A stretch of 64,000 bases of DNA, from NCBI RefSeq assembly GCF_014898055.3, contig NW_023600993.1, positions 1,426,001-1,490,000 of the forward strand, written 5' to 3'. The notes below the pieces were generated by a model. It saw nothing but the letters and a program-made list of their open reading frames with translations, was not told where the DNA came from and made no database searches. The position numbers were made by a program, and so were the translations under genes. This document shows, one piece after another, positions 11,440 through 20,895 of the stretch. Source of the stretch: Talpa occidentalis (Eukaryota > Chordata > Mammalia > Eulipotyphla > Talpidae). The stretch's first letter is position 1, and every line of letters begins with the position of its first letter.

Positions 11440-14150
11440 ATTAACCACAAAAAAGAATTCTGGGATAAACCAAAATTCGTGGCGATTAACAAGATGCTTC
11501 ATTGACCATTAACTCTGGTCAGTGAAGAAATGGAAGAATTTAAAAAATATCTGGAGACTGAAGACAGCAAAGAGACGAGCTTGCAGATGCTGTGGGCTCT
11601 GGAGCAGGGCTGCTGGGGCCCTGCGTAGCAATACAGGCTGCATCAAACGTCAGGAGAGGCCTCAGGTAGACCGTCAAACTGTGCAACTGAAGGATCTAGA
11701 AAAAGAACAGCAAAATAAATTAAAAATCAGTTAAAGGAAGGCAATAATAAAAATTAGAGCAGAAATAAATGAAACAGAAAACAAAGTCCAAAAGATCAGT
11801 GAAGCCAAGAGATGGTTCTTTGGAAAATCAAACAGAATCAAAAGCCCTTTGCTAGACTTACTGAGAAGAGAGAAAACCCAAATAAATACAATCAGAAATG
11901 AAAGAGATGAAATTATAGCAGATGCTGCAGAAATACAAAGATCATAAGAACCTCATATAAATGTTTCTGTGCAAACAGAAGGGGCAACCTAGAAGAAATG
12001 GGCGTATTTTTAGATTTATACAACCTTCCAAGACTGAGCCAGGATAAAATAGCTTAAACGGTCCAATTGAACAGTAAAATTGAACAGTAATAAAAAGTCT
12101 CCCTAAGAACCAAAGCCCAGGACCAGATGGCTTCTCCAGAGAATCCTCCTAAGCCTTCAACGAGTACTTAATAACTGTGTGACTCAGATTCTTCCCAAAA
12201 AGTCAAAAAGGGTGGAAAACTCCCCAACACATTCTATGAGGCCCATGTAATATCCTGATCCCAAAACTGAACAAGCAGTACCAAAAAAAAAGGTATAGAC
12301 CAATATCCCTGATGGACATAGATGCAAATACTCTCGCCAAAATGCCAACAAACCAAGCACAGCAGCATATTAAGAGAACCATGCCCCACAATCAAGCAGG
12401 CTTCTTCCCGGGATGCACAGCTGGTTCAACACATGCAGATCAGTCAGCGCCACCCACCAGGTCAACCAAAAGGAAGACAAAAACCACGTGATCATCTCAA
12501 TAGGAGCCTAAAAGCATTTGATAAAATCCAACATCTATTTATGATAAAAACTCTCAACATGGGAATAAATAGAACTTAACGTAACAAAGGTCATATCTGA
12601 CATCACCAGCGATGTGCTCGGTGGTGAAAAACTGGAGGCATTTCTGTAGAGATGAGGAATAAGACCAGATGTCCAGCGCCACTATTCCTGTTAGCATAGT
12701 TCTGGGGGTTCTACCCAAAGCAGTTAAGCAAGAAAAAGACATAAAAGGAATTAAAATTGGAAAAGGACAAGTGAAACGGTCACTGTCACAGACGACATGG
12801 TGATATACATAGGAAATCCAAAACACTGCTGTGAGTGAGAAATGACTGCAGTGTGGTAGTAGAGTAAAAAATGAATACACAAAACTCAGTTAAATGTCTA
12901 TTGCAAACAATGTATCAGAAGAAAGAGAATTTTTTTAATCCCATTTATAATCTCACCCAAAAGAATGAAATACCTGGGAGTAAACTTAATGAAGGAGGGG
13001 GAAGAACTGTACACTGAAAATTACGAGATTCTGCTAAAAGAACTAAAAGAAGACACACAGAAAGGGGACGATGCCCCATGATCATGGATTAAAAGAATAA
13101 ACATAATTAAAAGGGCCATGTTACCTAAAGTAATTTATACGCTCAATACCTGTCAAAATCCCAACGACTTCTTACAAGGAAATAGAACAATTAAAACATT
13201 TGTATGGAACACACATGGTCCCAAATAGCAAAAAAAAATACTGAAACTAAGAAAAAAGGAGATATCACACTCCTTGTCTGTAAACTATACTGTAAAGCAA
13301 CATCAATCAAAACAGCATGATGTTGTGCAAAACAGAAACACAGGACAATGGAATAGAATAGAAAGCTCAGAGATAAACCCATATAAATATGAACAGTTAA
13401 TCTTTGACAGAGGATCCGTGACCATGACCTTTGTCCATGGAGAGAGTAAAGTCTCTTTAATAAATGGCGTTGGGTGGGCCTCCCTGGTGGCGCAAGGGAT
13501 TAAGACACAACCTGTGAAGCTGTCCGCAGCCTCTGCAGCGCGGGTTTGATCCCCGGTCGGCCAGGGAGATACCCACATGGCGCGGCAGACCTCTCCTGTC
13601 TCCCCGCTGCTCCCCTCAGCAGTGTATTTCAGCCAGTCTGCCTGTTCTGCTCCCCACTCTGTCTCTGGGGAGTCCTCTCACCCCTCCATACCTCTGCCCT
13701 ATACCCCACTTCTTGCATGTATAAACAAATAAATATTTTAAAATAAATAAATGGTGTTGGGAAAAATGGACAGCTTCCTGCAAAAAAAAAAAAAGTGAAA
13801 CAAAATCTGTACTTAACTGCACACACAAAAATTAATTCAAAATGGATTAAAGGTTTGGATATAAGAGCAGAAACCATAATACTTCAAGGAAGCATAGGCA
13901 ATACACTACAGGATATGCACCACAGAGATGAATTTGCCAACTCCATTGGCAAGGGAAATAAAACAAATGGGGCTATATCAAACTAAAAAGTTTTTGTACC
14001 TCAAAAAAAAAAAAAAATCACAAAACAAAAGGACAGGCCACAGACTGGGAAAAGCTATTTGTACATCACACATCTGAAAAGGGCTAATACCCAAAATACA
14101 CAAAGCTGATTATGTGATCTAACCACATAGCTCAATCAAAAAATGACCAG
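11440..14150 (+). mobile_element. Decayed LINE-1, ORF2 reverse-transcriptase part, interrupted by a SINE
   Basis: The stretch is A-rich on the + strand and retains L1 ORF2 wording in broken frames. Around 11680-11960 it reads as an ELEKEQQNKLK-like helix, an RAEINETEN-like segment and an IRNERDEI-like segment. Around 12240-12360 there is a remnant of the fingers region (LIPK-like and then DIDANTLAK-like). Around 12480-12560 it reads KAFDKIQHLFMIKTLN. Near 13350-13420 a QWNRIESSEINPYK segment precedes QLIFDRG, and near 13830 there is INSKWIKGLDIRAET. Many stops and frameshifts make it inactive. There is no ORF1, no 5' UTR and no 3' UTR. A SINE with target-site duplications sits at 13475-13745, so the L1 was there first. 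Confidence 0.92.
13475..13745 (+). mobile_element. tRNA-headed SINE inserted into the L1
   Basis: This is a full-length copy of the same SINE family: the GGGCCTCCCTGGTGGCGCAAG head, a GGTTTGATCCCC B-box, the CTGCTCCCCTCAGCAG body signature and a TAAACAAATAAAT-type tail. It is flanked by 16-base direct repeats at 13459-13474 and 13746-13761 that differ by one base (a C/T at a CpG). These are target-site duplications cut from the L1 sequence. The insertion is therefore a clean retroposition, younger than the L1. The small divergence of the duplication suggests moderate age. Confidence 0.95.
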
Positions 14151-14360
14151 ACTGCAGCCTCTGCAGCGCCGCTTCGATCCCCGGCCACTGGCAAGGGTCC
14201 CACATGGCACACAGACCTCTCCTGCCGCCCGCTGCTCCCCTCAGCAGGGTACTTCGTCACTCTGCCTGTTCTGCTCTCCGCTCTGGCTCTGGTGAATTCT
14301 CCCACCCTCCCGCGCTTCTGACTACCCAGTGCTTGTATAAATAAATAAATCTTAAAAAAA
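14151..14360 (+). mobile_element. tRNA-headed SINE, 5'-truncated
   Basis: The copy starts inside the element at CTGCAGCCTCTGCAGC and lacks the first roughly 55 bases including the A-box. It keeps the B-box TTCGATCCCC, the CTGCTCCCCTCAGCAG signature and the tail TATAAATAAATAAAT. It abuts the point where recognisable L1 sequence stops, so it may have joined the L1 3' side or replaced part of it. No clear target-site duplication was seen. Confidence 0.85.
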
Positions 14361-15744
14361 GAATTTATTGCCATTAGACACGAGCAGTGCTCACGCCCAG
14401 CTGTGGGGGGCACCTGTCTGTTTCCTGCCTGCTTCCATGGGCCGACCTCACCATGTGGCATCCCCAGAGACCGAGGGCACCTTGTTCTGATAAATTTAGC
14501 AGAAGCTTCAAAATGCCTTTCCCGCGTCACCCTCAAGCCAGGCGTGGGGCCTGGGGAGGAGGGTGACTGGGAGATTATACCCATGTGCACACAGGACAGT
14601 CCGTTCTGAGGCCAGCGTGGAGGTCAGGCTCCCTCTGTGGCAACACCCGAGAATGGGAGAAGGTGATACCTGGTGAGAAATTGGGGTGAGATTACCAGGT
14701 AGGGAGCTACACCCTAAGAATGGCCATGCCCAGGTGCAGCCCGGGCACCCCCCCCAAGGTGTATCCCAAGAGTCCCAGGCACCTGGGATCACCCCTGCTG
14801 TGTGCCTCGTGCTCTGTCCTAGTGCCTGGGGGGGGTGGGGGTCTGGCGTGGTGGGCTCTCCGAGTGCTTGATGAATGGGTGAATGGAAACTAGCCCCAGT
14901 GGGCATGGAGCGTGATTTTGGAATGATGGTCAAGTTCTCAGAAGATGTGGTGGGGGCGAGCAGCCTGGGTGAGCTGTGCCCAGGGCAGTTACAATGATCA
15001 GTGCAGGCAGATGTCGCAGCAGTTGCTTTTTAGCGGGAAAAACCAGAGACACTGCCAGGGCACGATGTTGGCGGCTTCGGGCCTCTTGTGGCAATTCAAC
15101 GCACCAGGCCAGTGGCTGGCAGCCTGGAGCTCTGCTGTCTCTGGTGGGAGGCGGGCGGTTGCCCCGCTGGGCACACGGGTCAGCCGTGCCCAGTGGCACA
15201 CGAAGACGGCGGGGTGCCGAGCGGGCGGGTTTGCTGGGCGGGTGATATACATTTGATGCAGCGCGTGAAGGGGCCCCGCCGGCGGAAGGCTCCATCGCCT
15301 GGGAATAGAATGACTGAATGGAAATGGCTGAAGTGAGGGGGGTCAGGCAAGACCCGCCTGCCCTCCAGGCAGCAGCCCCCTCCTCCAGGCTGGGGGTGTC
15401 TTGCAGAAATGCAGGTGCGGCCTGCTCTGCTCTTGGGGTCTTCCTGGGAAGCCATGACTGGGATCTCGGTGAAATCTTCCCCTTTTCCAGTGTTCGCCGT
15501 CAGTGAAAGCCCGTAGCGCACGACAGGGCCTGGCGCACAGCTGGCCTGCAGCCCCGGCCGCCCGCCAGCTGACTGCCCCCCGCCTGTCCTCGTGTCCTCC
15601 TGAGCCACCCGTGGCGCCGGCTCCCTGGTGGCCGCGGTGACCCGCGCGGGGACACCAGGCTGAGGCGTCTCAGCGCTGCCCGCCCTGCCCCCTGCCACAG
15701 GGGAGCGCTGAGTTTCCCCACTCCCCGCAGCCCCGGGGGCAGTC

Positions 15745-16165
15745 AGAGGGGAGGGAAAGTCATTACGTACACAGAACTGGAGAGAGAGGTTTGTGTATTT
15801 AGCTCTAATAAATGCAATAACGGGGGAACTTAAATCATATAATGTTTTCCGTCTTGCCAGAGATCCCCCCCCGAGGGAACTTTTTAACTTAAGAATGTGT
15901 TTCAATCCCCTTGGTGTGCTGGAATAATCTTTAATGTTTACAGTTGCCATAGCAACTGGAAATGCTGGCAGTCCAGTCGAGGGGAGCCTGGGAGAGGAAG
16001 ATAAGCCGTGTCAATTCTTGAGCATCTGTCAAACATTTAGCCAATTTAACGTGACAGGCGGGAAGCAGAAATCGAAGGTGGGCAAGATGTGTGCTCCCAA
16101 ACATTCACTTAGGGGCACCCGCTCTGCATTATCTGCCACCGTTGCGGAGGGTAATTAACCTTCAT
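15745..16165. other. AT-rich island, candidate conserved non-coding element
   Basis: Composition switches from GC-rich to balanced or AT-rich, with TTTGTGTATTTAGCTC, AATAAATGCAATAACGG, CATTTAGCCAATTTAACG and GAGGGTAATTAACC. These contain homeodomain TAATTA and CCAAT-like cores. A C-run at 15866-15873 interrupts it. No repeat family or open frame explains it. Function is inferred only from composition and motif content. Confidence 0.35.
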
Positions 16166-16461
16166 TTCCATCCGCACAAAGGAGGGTTTTCTGTGGGGAG
16201 AGCTGGCCCGTGTGCAAGTTTCACGTCGCACTAAGAGGCCTGGAGGGGCTCTGCTGTCCCCCGACTTCTCGGGCATGTATTATCACGCTTAGTCTTCACG
16301 GCTACACGCTGACCCGGGCAAAGGAACATCCATTCTGCAGAAATGTTACAGTCTATGGAGATAGCTGGAAAACCACGCCTCCCAGGCTGCTGCTCAGCCA
16401 CCCTCTCCCTGCTCACCGGGCAGTGGCAGCCCCCAGAGGAGGGTCCCATGGGTGCCCAGCC

Positions 16462-16503
16462 CCCCCAGCACTGTACCCCCAGCACTGTATCCCCGGCACT
16501 GTG
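16462..16503 (+). repeat. 14-bp tandem repeat, three copies
   Basis: Three head-to-tail units of CCCCCAGCACTGTA, the first two identical and the third with three changes. The array is too small to call a minisatellite. It sits in ordinary intron. Confidence 0.8.
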
Positions 16504-17509
16504 TGGCACTGGGCAGTGCCCTGGACAGTCGCTGGTGCCACCAGGAGGCCGCAGCCGGGTGGGAACCCCCGCAGCCCCGCTGAGAAGGCTTCTTGTCCAC
16601 AAGGCATCCACTTATCGGGGCGTCCTCAGGGCACGAGCCTCACCGCGGGGCTGCCCCTCTCGTGGAGACAAGTGATCCGGCGAGACGCAAAGTCAGGCCT
16701 TCCCTTCCCTCAGAAACACTGAGGGCCCCGGCCCCGGTCGAGCCCTGCCCTCCACGGACACCCAAGCAGAGCACCCCAACACAGGTGCCGGCGTCCCCCT
16801 CCCTGCTGCCTGCGAGCCCAGGGGTGCTGTGCCGAGCCCCCAAGGGCAGCCTGATGCACCCCCGCACCCGTCGTGAGCGCTGCCTCTGCTCCCCCACAAG
16901 GCCTCCGTTTCTGGAACGTGAGGGGCTGAGAGCTCCGCGCTCCGAGTTGCCTCTTCAGAGAGCCCGCCTGGGTGCCCGGGCGGCACTGAGGCAGAGTCCA
17001 TGTCCCAGCGAGCTCTGCTTGATCCTCTCTTTCCCTCTTCCCCCTGATCTCACTTTTGGAGGGGGCGGCTGGGGCACTCCAGCCCTGAACCCCCAGGAAA
17101 GGCACTCTTGGCTCAAGTTGGTGTCCAAAAAACTCTGAGTGTCCAGTCGTTGTCTTCTGACCTGCACTGGCCGTGAGGAGGACACGGGTTGGGTTCACGC
17201 ACGCCCTGGTGGGGGTGAGCGGTGGAGGAATCCTGGGTGGGCGCCGTGGGTCGAGGAGGCAGCTCTGGGGGAGACCGGAAAGTGCTCTTGCATGCCAGGC
17301 TGGCAGGCGAGGGGGCCAACCTCGGGGTCGGCCCCCGCCAGGCCCTACCCTGAGGCAGACCCGCCCGCGCAGTCGAGTGTCCACTGTCTTCACCGGCTGG
17401 GGAAGGAGGAGCTGCTCTGGGGAGGACAGGCCCGCGCTTAACAGGCCACCAGCCAGATGTGTGGGCCTGATGCAGGAAAGATGGGAAAAGCGTCCTGGAA
17501 ACGGCCGAG

Positions 17510-17680
17510 AGTAGGATTTTCTTGGCACCTTTGATTAAAGATGAATTTATGCTCAGAAGTTAAAAGAAAATTAATTTTAAAACTAAGACGCCCGCCTGCC
17601 TCTGGCCGCTGCTGTGTTTCCCTGTGGGCCTCGCTGTTTGACCCCCGAATGGTGACACTGAAACTAATTCAGATCGATGG
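17510..17680. other. AT-rich island with TCF/LEF-like motif
   Basis: The stretch contains GCACCTTTGATTAAAGATG, where CCTTTGAT matches the TCF/LEF core and a partly mirrored TTAAAG follows. Further on it reads AAAATTAATTTTAAAAC, with a homeodomain-type TTAATT. It is flanked by GC-rich sequence. It is a candidate enhancer fragment and no further evidence is available. Confidence 0.3.
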
Positions 17681-18179
17681 GGTGTGGGCTGGCCGGGAGC
17701 CGCGAGCTGGCTGATCAAAACTAGCTTTAGAAGGTCGTGGTTTAGTCTGAAACTTGCGCGTCTGTGGGCATAACAACAGGGTAAAGAGCGGGGCCTTGAA
17801 AAGGAAAGTCCCCGGCAAGGAGAAAATCTTAACTAGCAGTTTCCTTCCAGCCGCTGTCCAGTGTTGCTGCGGCCGGGCGGGCTGCTGGGGTGCTGCAGCA
17901 TCGGCGCCGAGGCTGCGTCTGGGGGTGCGGGGTGACGCCGCTGAAATCGCACTCCGGCCTGTTCCTGCTCGAAACCTTTTGACAATGTAAGTGATCATCG
18001 TTTATTTGGCATCTCCTAGCATTTATTCGGAAGTCCTCGTCATCCCGTGACGGCGTTTCCGTGCCCACCGTGAATACTGATTTTCTCTGCCTCCCCAGAA
18101 ACTGCTCGGCGCCGCCCGGCAGGTTGGGTGATGCTGTGAGAAAGACGCGCGGCTGCTGTCCGGGGCGACTCCGCAGCCT

Positions 18180-18440
18180 GTTCCCAGGAAGCACCTTTGC
18201 GCGCGGCGGGGCAGGTGACCCGCGTGTCCCGATGCCTGGGGCTCGGCTGCTCGCCGCCTCCTGGTGCTGCGCATCCCCACCCCGGCCGGCCGCCCGCCAT
18301 GGCCGCCGCAGCGGTTCCTGCTCCGGGAGAGGAATCTCGCGAGGCCCGAGTGGAGCCCGGCGTGCTGCCCTGGGCCTCACGCTCCCTGAGCCTCCTCCGG
18401 AACTGACCTCCATTCTGCTGTTTCCAAAGCCGCAGAGGCA
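18180..18440. promoter_or_regulatory. CpG-rich patch with a TCTCGCGAG motif
   Basis: This patch is dense in CpG and carries TCTCGCGAG at 18335-18343. That matches the palindromic TCTCGCGAGA element bound by BANP (and by ZBTB33/Kaiso when methylated), which is strongly associated with CpG-island promoters. Just upstream, at 18299, a start codon in a near-ideal Kozak context (GCCGCCATGG) opens a 35-codon frame that reads across the motif. No TATA box, known exon or splice signal was recognised. It may be a small intragenic CpG-island promoter, or only a by-product of the high local GC. It is the strongest promoter-like spot I see in the window. Confidence 0.3.
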
Positions 18441-19197
18441 ACAAATGAGATGAGGGACCCCAAAACGTTTGGGGCAGGGCAAGAGCGAAGCTGGTGGTGG
18501 CTGAGGGGCTCGGGACACAGGCGCCCCCTCCCGGCACTGCCTGAGCGGGAAAGGCGGCCTCGCAAAGGCCGGGGCTCCCTGCCCCGTGGGCGCTGAGAGG
18601 GTGGTGTCCCCAGAGGGTCGGCTGGCCACTCAGCGCCTCCCAGAAGGGCCCTCTCTCCCCCCATGCTCTGGCCTCTGCTTCCCGGAGTCTGCCTCTCGCT
18701 TGGCTCTTTGGGCAACCTTGAATCAGTCGCTGCTCCTTCCATTTTGTAACGCGGCAAAACTGCATGAGGGCGTGAGAAGAACCGCGGGGAAGTTTTTCAG
18801 GGAAAGGCCTCTGGTGCTTGTGGAAGCACCTGGTCCCTGCCGTTCCAGATTCCTCTCCCTCCCTGACTGCCTGGCGGGGATGCCGCTGAAAGCCAAATCT
18901 CTGCCCGCCTCCCCCTCCTGGAGGGACGAACGTGCCAAGGAAAGGAAGGCTTTTCTGGGTAAAAACTGTCCTGTTCCCACACGTGTGGGGGCTGGCGCGG
19001 GCCGTCGGGCATGGCTCCTCAAAGGAGTTCAGGCCCCATCCTCAGTGCCCAGGAGCGCCCAGGCCTGCCTTGGCCAGGCTTGGATGGACAAGACCCCCTA
19101 CGAGCCTCCCCGTGTCCTCTGTGGCTGCCAGAGGCCGTGGCTGGATGACTAGCCAAAAATGTGCCAAACTGCCTTCTAGTTAAATTCCTGAACTTCT

Positions 19198-19444
19198 GGG
19201 CCTCCCTGATGGCGCAGTGGGTTGAGCGCGGTGCTATGAAGCTGTCCGCAGCCTCTGCAGTGCTGGTTCGATCCCCACCAGCCTCAGAGCAACCCACATG
19301 GCGAGCAGACCTCTCCTGCTGCGCCTGCTGCTCCCCTCAGCAGTGTATTTCGTCAGTCTGCCTGTTCTGCTCCCCGCTCTGTCCCGTGAATCCTCTCACC
19401 CTCCCGCGCATCTGGACTGAACCCTGGCTCTTGTATAAAAAAAA
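19198..19444 (+). mobile_element. tRNA-headed SINE, + member of a tail-to-tail pair
   Basis: Full-length copy with the GGGCCTCCCTGATGGCGCAG head, B-box GGTTCGATCCCC and the CTGCTCCCCTCAGCAG signature, ending TTGTATAAAAAAAAA. It is flanked by imperfect direct repeats of about 14-16 bases (AAATTCCTGAACTTCT at 19182-19197 and a near copy at 19444-19457). The head is closer to a functional A-box than in the other copies. A second copy in the opposite orientation begins about 20 bases after its tail. Confidence 0.92.
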
Positions 19445-19466
19445 AATTCTGAACTTCCACCCACAA

Positions 19467-19725
19467 TTTTTTTTAAGATTTATTTATTTATGCATACAGG
19501 AGCTGGGACACAGACCAGAGGTGTGGGGGAGTGAGAGGATTCACCAGAGTGGGGAGCAGAACAGGCAGACGGACCGAAAGTACTGCTGAGGGGAGCAGCG
19601 GGGAGACAGGAGAGGTCTGCCACACCATGTGGGTAGCTCCCTGGCCAGGGATCAAACTCGTGCTACAGAGGCTGCGGACAGCTTCATCGGTTGTGTCTTA
19701 ACCCCTTGCGCCACCAGGGAGGCCC
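19467..19725 (-). mobile_element. tRNA-headed SINE, - member of a tail-to-tail pair
   Basis: Reverse-orientation copy. On the + strand it begins with the T-rich tail and AAGATTTATTTATTTATGCATACA, passes the signature complement CTGCTGAGGGGAGCAG near 19583, and ends with the head complement CGCCACCAGGGAGGCCC. With the + copy at 19198-19444 it makes an inverted repeat of about 250 bases per arm and a loop of only about 20 bases. Confidence 0.92.
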
Positions 19726-19837
19726 TGTCCTTCTGTGATCTTAATGAAAGGGAGATGTTCTAAATTGTGGGTGATCTAAACATCTCCAGAGAAAGCAGGT
19801 GTGTGTATGTGCGCAAGTTAGCATTCTTGACCAGGCC

Positions 19838-19945
19838 ACTAAAATGCTGTGTGATCCTTAGCCAGTTGCTGGAACTTTCTGCGTCCCACGTTCCCCGTTT
19901 GTCAAATTAGGATGCTGGGCTCGGTGACATGTGCAGAATCACGGG
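19838..19945 (+). repeat. MIR-like fragment
   Basis: The wording GCTGTGTGATCCTTAGCCAGTT, then ACTTTCTGCGTCCC, then CCGTTTGTCAAATTAGGATG follows the MIR core order (GTGACCTTGGGCAAGTC, then CTCTGAGCCTCAG, then CATCTGTAAAATGGG) with many changes. The match is by eye. Confidence 0.5.
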
Positions 19946-20125
19946 ACTCTAGTACCGGAAGAGCCCTCGCCGCCATCCGGTCCTCTCTGTCCATCTGCAG
20001 GGAAGGAAAGTGGAGAGTCCTGTCTCCAGACGGATTCCAGGGGTGACACAGGGCTTCCTGCGGCCGCCAGCCCCCAGCGTGGAGACCGCCGGGCAGCGCA
20101 CCCGGTGTGACACGGCTCCGAATGC

Positions 20126-20210
20126 TGTTTTCTAGACTTCAGTTCCTTGATCTGTAAAATGGAAGGGGTTGGGCTGAGGTTCCTTTCACACTGAAGACTT
20201 TGAGGATTAA
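20126..20210 (+). repeat. MIR-like fragment
   Basis: The run TTCAGTTCCTTGATCTGTAAAATGG followed by a TGAGGATTAAA-like end resembles the second half of MIR. It may be a second insertion or a continuation of the piece at 19838-19945. Confidence 0.5.
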
Positions 20211-20579
20211 AGCGGTCTCTTTGAAATCCAACATCTTTGCCACCCCTGGGATTGCATCGGGAACGTAATAAAGATAATGTAACTCTAGGAAGAAGTTAGC
20301 ACGGGGGCCAGGTTCCGAGCCTCCTTCCAGAGGCTTCGATCAGAGGATGAACTTGTCCAACATGTCCCCAAGCGTGGAGATTGCTCCAGCGATGTCTCTG
20401 CTAGTGACAGCCACAAAGCCTTGCTGTCAGGTGGAGCCCGCTGGGGAAGGGGCCGGGAAGAGGGTGACATTGATTGTTCATTTCCTGTGGATTTGGGGGC
20501 CGCGGGTCAGAGCCCACGGCCAGCCCCTCCGCCTGGCCGCTGTGACTGCTCTGTGTCCCCAGCGGAGGCTCAGAGCCTC

Positions 20580-20895
20580 ACAATCCATTAAGTCTTGCCT
20601 TCCCAGTGTCTGTTTACTCGGTGGTTACAAATTGCCAATGGGACAGGAGCTGCCTGTCACTTCCAGAGCAATTAGTGTGTGAAAACTTATCAAAAGAAAC
20701 CTGTCAAGTCCGAACCCGTATAAATAGTGCAAGGACGTCCCCGAGGAAATGTCACGGTGGGGCCCGGTCTCCCCGCCTGGCTGCACGGGAGAACCTATTT
20801 TGTTTTATTTACTTGGCTTTATTTTTCACACTGTTGATAGAATTTCATGTAACCCCACAGATTAATGCTTCACCCTGATAAAAATAGACACCGGT
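20580..20895. other. AT-rich island, candidate conserved non-coding element
   Basis: The region stands out from its GC-rich flanks. It contains TCCATTAAGTC, GGTTACAAATTGCCAATGG, GAGCAATTAGTGTG, AACTTATCAAAAGAAACC, CGTATAAATAGTGC and CACAGATTAATGC. These give homeodomain (ATTA), CCAAT and TATA-like cores within about 300 bases. No repeat family is recognisable. It is a candidate regulatory element by composition and motif density only. Confidence 0.4.

Noticed and set aside
11522..13549. Open frames with reverse-transcriptase-like pieces as a possible active gene
   Set aside because: They are fragments of one L1 ORF2 with many stops and shifts and a SINE inside it.
16710..17528. A 272-codon open frame on the minus strand
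   Set aside because: No recognisable domain, and it overlaps + strand frames of similar length. Taken as a product of high GC.
17829..18765. Open frames of 266 and 241 codons on the minus strand across the CpG-rich patch
   Set aside because: No family resemblance. The patch is CpG-rich, which lowers stop frequency. Only the TCTCGCGAG motif and the short + strand frame were kept as an observation.
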